Source: Pseudomonadota bacterium
GTDB lineage: Bacteria; Pseudomonadota; Gammaproteobacteria; Steroidobacterales; Steroidobacteraceae
DNA length: 10,219 bases
Assembly (NCBI GenBank): GCA_021815905.1
Contig: JAKAZP010000059.1
Location: 1 to 10,219, forward strand
Reading direction: 5' to 3'
The notes under the pieces are model-generated. The model did not search any database and had not been told where the DNA came from. It saw nothing but the letters and a program-made list of their open reading frames with translations. The translations under genes were made by a program, and so were the position numbers. Below, in pieces: positions 7,545 through 10,219 of this stretch. Numbering within the stretch: position 1 is the stretch's first letter; every line of letters begins with the position of its first letter.

Positions 7545-8360
7545 ATGAGCGCCAGCCGACAGCCCGCGATTTATATCACGCACGGGGGCGGACCCTGCTT
7601 CTGGACCGAGCTTCCCCCGCCCCTCGGTTCCCACGCCTACGATTCGCTCAAGAGCTACTTCTCCGGCCTGCTCGCGACGCTCCCGGAGCGCCCGCGCGCC
7701 ATTCTCATCGCGAGCGCTCACTGGGAAGAGCCCGTTCCGACCGTGAGCACGGCGGCCGCGCCACCGATGCTGTACGACTACTACGGGTTCCCTCCCCACA
7801 CCTATCGTCTGCAGTATCCCGCTCCGGGCTCGCCGCAGCTCGCCGCGCGGGTCCGGGATCTGCTTGCGCAGGCCGGTGAACCCGTTGCCGGCGACGATCG
7901 GCGAGGCTTCGACCACGGCGTGTTCGTTCCGATGCTCATCATCGATCCGGAGGCGAAAATCCCGCTGGTCATGCTCTCGCTCGCGGCGGATCTCGATCCC
8001 GCGCGGCATCTCGCGATCGGGGCCGCGCTCGCGCCGTTGCGGGAGGAGGGAGTGCTGGTGATCGGAAGCGGCAGCAGCTATCACAACCTGCGGGCGATCT
8101 TCTCGGGCGGCGAGGACCGCGTCTCGCTCGAATTCGACGCATGGTTGAACGAGACGGTCATCGACGAGGACGTGACTCGCCGCGCCCGGCGTCTCATCGA
8201 GTGGCGGTCCGCCCCGGGGGCGGCGGCGAGTCATCCCCGGGCGGAGCACCTGATCCCGCTCATGCTCGCCGCGGGCGCGGCGGGAACGGACGCGGGACGA
8301 GCCTCGTTTCGCGGCCGCATCGGCGGCAAGGCTTATTCGTGCTTCACCTTCGGAGGATGA
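7545..8360 (+). CDS. LigB-family extradiol dioxygenase, YgiD/DODA type
   Basis: 271-residue cytoplasmic enzyme of the class III extradiol dioxygenase family, closest in pattern to bacterial YgiD and plant DOPA 4,5-dioxygenase, which open catechol-type rings with O2 using a single metal ion. Metal-site histidines are in place: H13 in ITHGGGP, H59 in SAHW, H180 in SSYHNL and H235 in SHPRAEHLIPLM. Other family marks are YPAPGSPQLA (91-100) and GFDHGVFVPM (121-130). Length matches the family (about 260-275). The substrate could be DOPA, another catechol or an unknown phenolic compound; YgiD-type proteins are often annotated beyond what is proven. The aldo/keto reductase gene starts 4 bp after its stop, with its ribosome site inside the terminal codons, so the two are almost certainly made together. 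Confidence 0.9.
   Translation: MSASRQPAIYITHGGGPCFWTELPPPLGSHAYDSLKSYFSGLLATLPERPRAILIASAHWEEPVPTVSTAAAPPMLYDYYGFPPHTYRLQYPAPGSPQLAARVRDLLAQAGEPVAGDDRRGFDHGVFVPMLIIDPEAKIPLVMLSLAADLDPARHLAIGAALAPLREEGVLVIGSGSSYHNLRAIFSGGEDRVSLEFDAWLNETVIDEDVTRRARRLIEWRSAPGAAASHPRAEHLIPLMLAAGAAGTDAGRASFRGRIGGKAYSCFTFGG
8352..8356 (+). promoter_or_regulatory. Ribosome-binding site of the aldo/keto reductase, inside the dioxygenase gene
   Basis: GGAGG lies within the last two Gly codons of the dioxygenase gene and 8 nt before the ATG at 8365. Ribosomes finishing the first gene (stop 8358-8360) would be next to the second start, which indicates translational coupling. Confidence 0.8.
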
Positions 8361-8364
8361 TCTC

Positions 8365-9411
8365 ATGCGCTATCGGACACTCGGCCGCACCGGACTGCTG
8401 GTCTCGGAGATCTGCCTGGGCACCATGACCTTCGGGGGTCGCGGGCACTGGAGCTCGATCGGCACGCTCGATCAGTCGCTCGCCGACCGCCTACTGCAGC
8501 GCTCCCTCGATCGCGGCGTCAACTTCGTCGATACGGCCGATGTCTACTCGGAGGGACTCTCGGAGGAGATCACCGGTCGGGCGATCGGCAATTGCGGCCG
8601 GCCGCGAAGCGACATCGTGCTCGCCACCAAGGTGTTCGGTCCGACCGGCAAGGCGATCAACGACCGGGGCGCCTCGCGCGGACACATCATGGACGGCGTG
8701 AAGGCGAGCCTCAGGCGTCTCGGCACCGACTACATCGATCTGTATCAGATCCATGCGACCGATCCGGTCACGCCGGTCGAGGAGACGCTGCGGGCGCTCG
8801 ATGATCTCGTGCGCCAGGGATGGGTGCGGTACGTCGGGGTATCGAACTGGTCGGCCTGGAGAATCATGAAGGCGCTCGGCCTCGCCGAGCGCCACGGCTG
8901 GAGCCGCCCGGCCACGCTGCAGGCGTACTACACGATCGCCGGCCGCGACCTCGAGCGCGAGATCGTGCCGCTGCTTTCCTCAGAGGGAGTGGGCCTGCTC
9001 GTCTGGAGCCCGCTCGCCGGAGGTCTGCTCACCGGCAAGTTCACGCGCGAGGGACAGGCGCCGGCCGACTCGCGCCGCGCCTCGTTCGATTTCCCGCCGG
9101 TCAATCGCGAGCGCGCCTTCGACTGCGTCGATGCCATGCGCGAGATCGGCAGGGCCCGCGGGGTGTCGGTGGCCCGGGTCGCGCTCGCCTACGTGCTCAC
9201 CAAGCCGTTCGTCACATCCGTGATCATCGGCGCGAAGAGCCTCGAGCAGCTCGATGACAACCTGGCCGCCGGCTCGTTGAAACTGACGGAGGAGGAGATG
9301 TCGAAGCTCGACGCGGTGAGTGCGCTGCCGCCGGAGTATCCAGGCTGGATGATCGAGTTCCAGGGCGCGCGCGAGTCGTCGGCGGAAATCCTGAAAAAGG
9401 GTGGCGACTAG
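8365..9411 (+). CDS. Aldo/keto reductase
   Basis: 348-residue NADPH-dependent oxidoreductase with the TIM-barrel fold of the aldo/keto reductase superfamily, reducing aldehydes or ketones to alcohols. The catalytic tetrad is complete: D56 and Y61 in FVDTADVYSEG, K89 in LATKV and H130 in IDLYQIH. The cofactor-binding part is recognisable near the C-terminus as IIGAKSLEQLDDNL (287-300), after WSPLAGGLLTGKF (214-226). Pattern and length fit the large bacterial group related to YajO/YccK-like and AKR potassium-channel beta-subunit-like proteins; the native substrate is not predictable. Its pairing with a ring-opening dioxygenase suggests it may reduce an aldehyde product, which is inference from layout only. 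It converges with the kch gene, whose stop is 81 bp away. Confidence 0.94.
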   Translation: MRYRTLGRTGLLVSEICLGTMTFGGRGHWSSIGTLDQSLADRLLQRSLDRGVNFVDTADVYSEGLSEEITGRAIGNCGRPRSDIVLATKVFGPTGKAINDRGASRGHIMDGVKASLRRLGTDYIDLYQIHATDPVTPVEETLRALDDLVRQGWVRYVGVSNWSAWRIMKALGLAERHGWSRPATLQAYYTIAGRDLEREIVPLLSSEGVGLLVWSPLAGGLLTGKFTREGQAPADSRRASFDFPPVNRERAFDCVDAMREIGRARGVSVARVALAYVLTKPFVTSVIIGAKSLEQLDDNLAAGSLKLTEEEMSKLDAVSALPPEYPGWMIEFQGARESSAEILKKGGD

Positions 9412-9415
9412 ATCG

Positions 9416-9490
9416 GAGCCGGACCGCGGATCGATTTTGCTCCTCGGCATCCCGGATGATTCGAACGAGGGCCCGGTCCGATTCCGGCTC
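9416..9490. terminator. Long-range inverted repeat between convergent genes
   Basis: In the 81-bp gap between the reductase stop (9411) and the kch stop (9493, minus strand), GAGCCGGA (9416-9423) is complementary to TCCGGCTC (9483-9490), and the overlapping CGGACCG (9420-9426) to CGGTCCG (9474-9480). These arms could form a shared hairpin ending both transcripts, but the loop is about 50-60 nt and there is no T-tract, so the assignment is weak. Confidence 0.2.
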
Positions 9491-9492
9491 GG

Positions 9493-10219
9493 TCAGGCGA
9501 GCTTCAGCAGCTGGCTGATCAGCGCGTCGGTCTTGATCTCCTCGCCGCTCAGGGCCATCGCGAGCAACTCCCCTCCGAGCTGCGACAGGGTCAGCATCAC
9601 GTCCGGGCGCGTGCGCGCGACGCGTCCGGTGTTGCGGGTGTCGCTCACGGCGGCGACGGCGCGGATGTTCGGGTTGAGCTCCTTCGCGGCGAGGATGACG
9701 AAGGCGTTGTAGGAGTCGTCGTCGCTCAGGGCGAGCACGGCTCGCGCCTCGCCGATGTTGACGCCACGCAGGGTCTCGGTGTCGCTGCCGTCGCCGACCA
9801 CGACGTCCTCCGGCCGATCGGCGTCCGGATCCGGCTTCTGCGCGACGATGGAGGTCGTCTGCAGGCCGCGCGCGGTGAGCGCCCTGACGGCATCCTGTGC
9901 CAGGGGGCCGTCGCCCACCACGATCACGTGCGAGGATCGCTTCATTTTCTTCCTCTTCGGCTGCAGCAGATTCATCATGCGCTGGTCGATCAGCGGGCCG
10001 ACGATCGCCGGCAGCGACGTGGCGAACACCGCGATTCCGACCACGATGAGGGACACGGTGAACATTCGCGCATTCGCGGTGTGCGGGGTGATATCTCCGT
10101 AACCCACCGTCGACATGGTGACGACCGTGAAGTAGACGGCGTCGACGAAGTTGGTGATCTTCGGGGTGAAGCCCGCCCCGAGAACATAGGCGCCGAGGAC
10201 CCCGTAGCCGATCGTGAAC
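9493..10219 (-). CDS. kch: Kch-like potassium channel with RCK domain (5' partial)
   Basis: Inner-membrane K+ channel subunit; such channels are tetramers gated by cytosolic RCK (TrkA-N) domains. The visible 241 residues start inside the last membrane pair: a pore helix FVDAVYFTVVTMS, the selectivity filter TVGYGD (37-42), and the inner helix about 49-77 (ARMFTVSLIVVGIAVFATSL). After a Lys/Arg-rich linker the RCK domain runs from about 95 to the end, with a Rossmann-like start HVIVVGDGPLAQ (97-108), the LALSDDDSYNAFV stretch and AVSDTRNTGRVA. The match to the remembered sequence of E. coli Kch is long and colinear, including ALSGEEI near the C-terminus. The N-terminal helices are beyond the window. 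The Met at 10116 is inside the pore and is not a start. A second start at 9945 may make a free RCK protein (see that entry). The protein ends soon after the conserved RCK part, without the long polar tail of E. coli Kch. Confidence 0.93.
   Translation of the reverse strand, partial: FTIGYGVLGAYVLGAGFTPKITNFVDAVYFTVVTMSTVGYGDITPHTANARMFTVSLIVVGIAVFATSLPAIVGPLIDQRMMNLLQPKRKKMKRSSHVIVVGDGPLAQDAVRALTARGLQTTSIVAQKPDPDADRPEDVVVGDGSDTETLRGVNIGEARAVLALSDDDSYNAFVILAAKELNPNIRAVAAVSDTRNTGRVARTRPDVMLTLSQLGGELLAMALSGEEIKTDALISQLLKLA
9943..9955 (-). promoter_or_regulatory. Internal ribosome site and ATG for a free RCK domain within kch
   Basis: On the minus strand GAGG (9955-9952) precedes an in-frame ATG (9945-9943) by 6 nt, an ideal layout. 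It lies in the linker between inner helix and RCK domain (protein KRKKMKRSSHVIV). Starting here gives a 150-residue soluble RCK protein. E. coli Kch (Met240) and MthK (Met107) are known to have internal starts in this linker. Whether this one is used is inference; the purine-rich Lys/Arg codons could create the motif by chance. Confidence 0.5.

Noticed and set aside
7506..8366. A 286-codon minus-strand frame opposite the dioxygenase
   Set aside because: Antisense shadow with no recognisable motif; the plus-strand gene has the full set of metal-binding histidines.

Overview
The window is bacterial chromosomal DNA: densely packed, high-GC (estimated by eye, not counted), with strong G/C bias at third codon positions. 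The gene set (RND exporter, membrane GGDEF protein, LACTB2-like hydrolase, YgiD-like dioxygenase, Kch-type K+ channel) and good Shine-Dalgarno sites suggest a high-GC proteobacterium. The Kch protein closely resembles the E. coli one as I remember it, which leans towards Gammaproteobacteria, but this is inference. I see no rRNA, tRNA, insertion sequence, CRISPR array, integrase or phage gene, and base composition looks even across the window.

Layout: positions 1-1578 hold the C-terminal half of an RND-family inner-membrane exporter, cut by the left edge, followed 41 bp later by a small secreted, histidine-rich CHRD-domain protein (1620-2033). A short spacer with a run of ten G leads to a membrane-anchored diguanylate cyclase (2128-3381). 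After a gene-free stretch of 284 bp comes a full-length xylulose-5-phosphate/fructose-6-phosphate phosphoketolase (3666-6104). It converges, with only 9 bp between stop codons, on a two-gene minus-strand unit: a flavodoxin/FMN-reductase-like protein (7509-7018) followed by a LACTB2-like metallo-beta-lactamase-fold hydrolase (6989-6114). Diverging from that unit across just 35 bp is a plus-strand pair: a YgiD/DODA-type LigB-family dioxygenase (7545-8360) and an aldo/keto reductase (8365-9411), whose ribosome-binding site lies inside the last codons of the dioxygenase gene. Finally a Kch-like potassium channel with an RCK domain (minus strand) runs off the right edge.

Working together: the exporter and CHRD protein look like an envelope pair. 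The dioxygenase and reductase look translationally linked and could act in sequence on a phenolic or carbonyl compound. The phosphoketolase makes acetyl phosphate from sugar phosphates and stands alone here. Most of the region is ordinary housekeeping or accessory metabolism. The most interesting details are an internal ribosome-binding site plus Met in kch at the position where E. coli Kch and archaeal MthK start a separate soluble RCK protein, a glutamate where AcrB-type RND pumps have the proton-relay lysine, and the histidine-rich CHRD protein beside the exporter. I found no convincing new multi-gene defence or mobile system.
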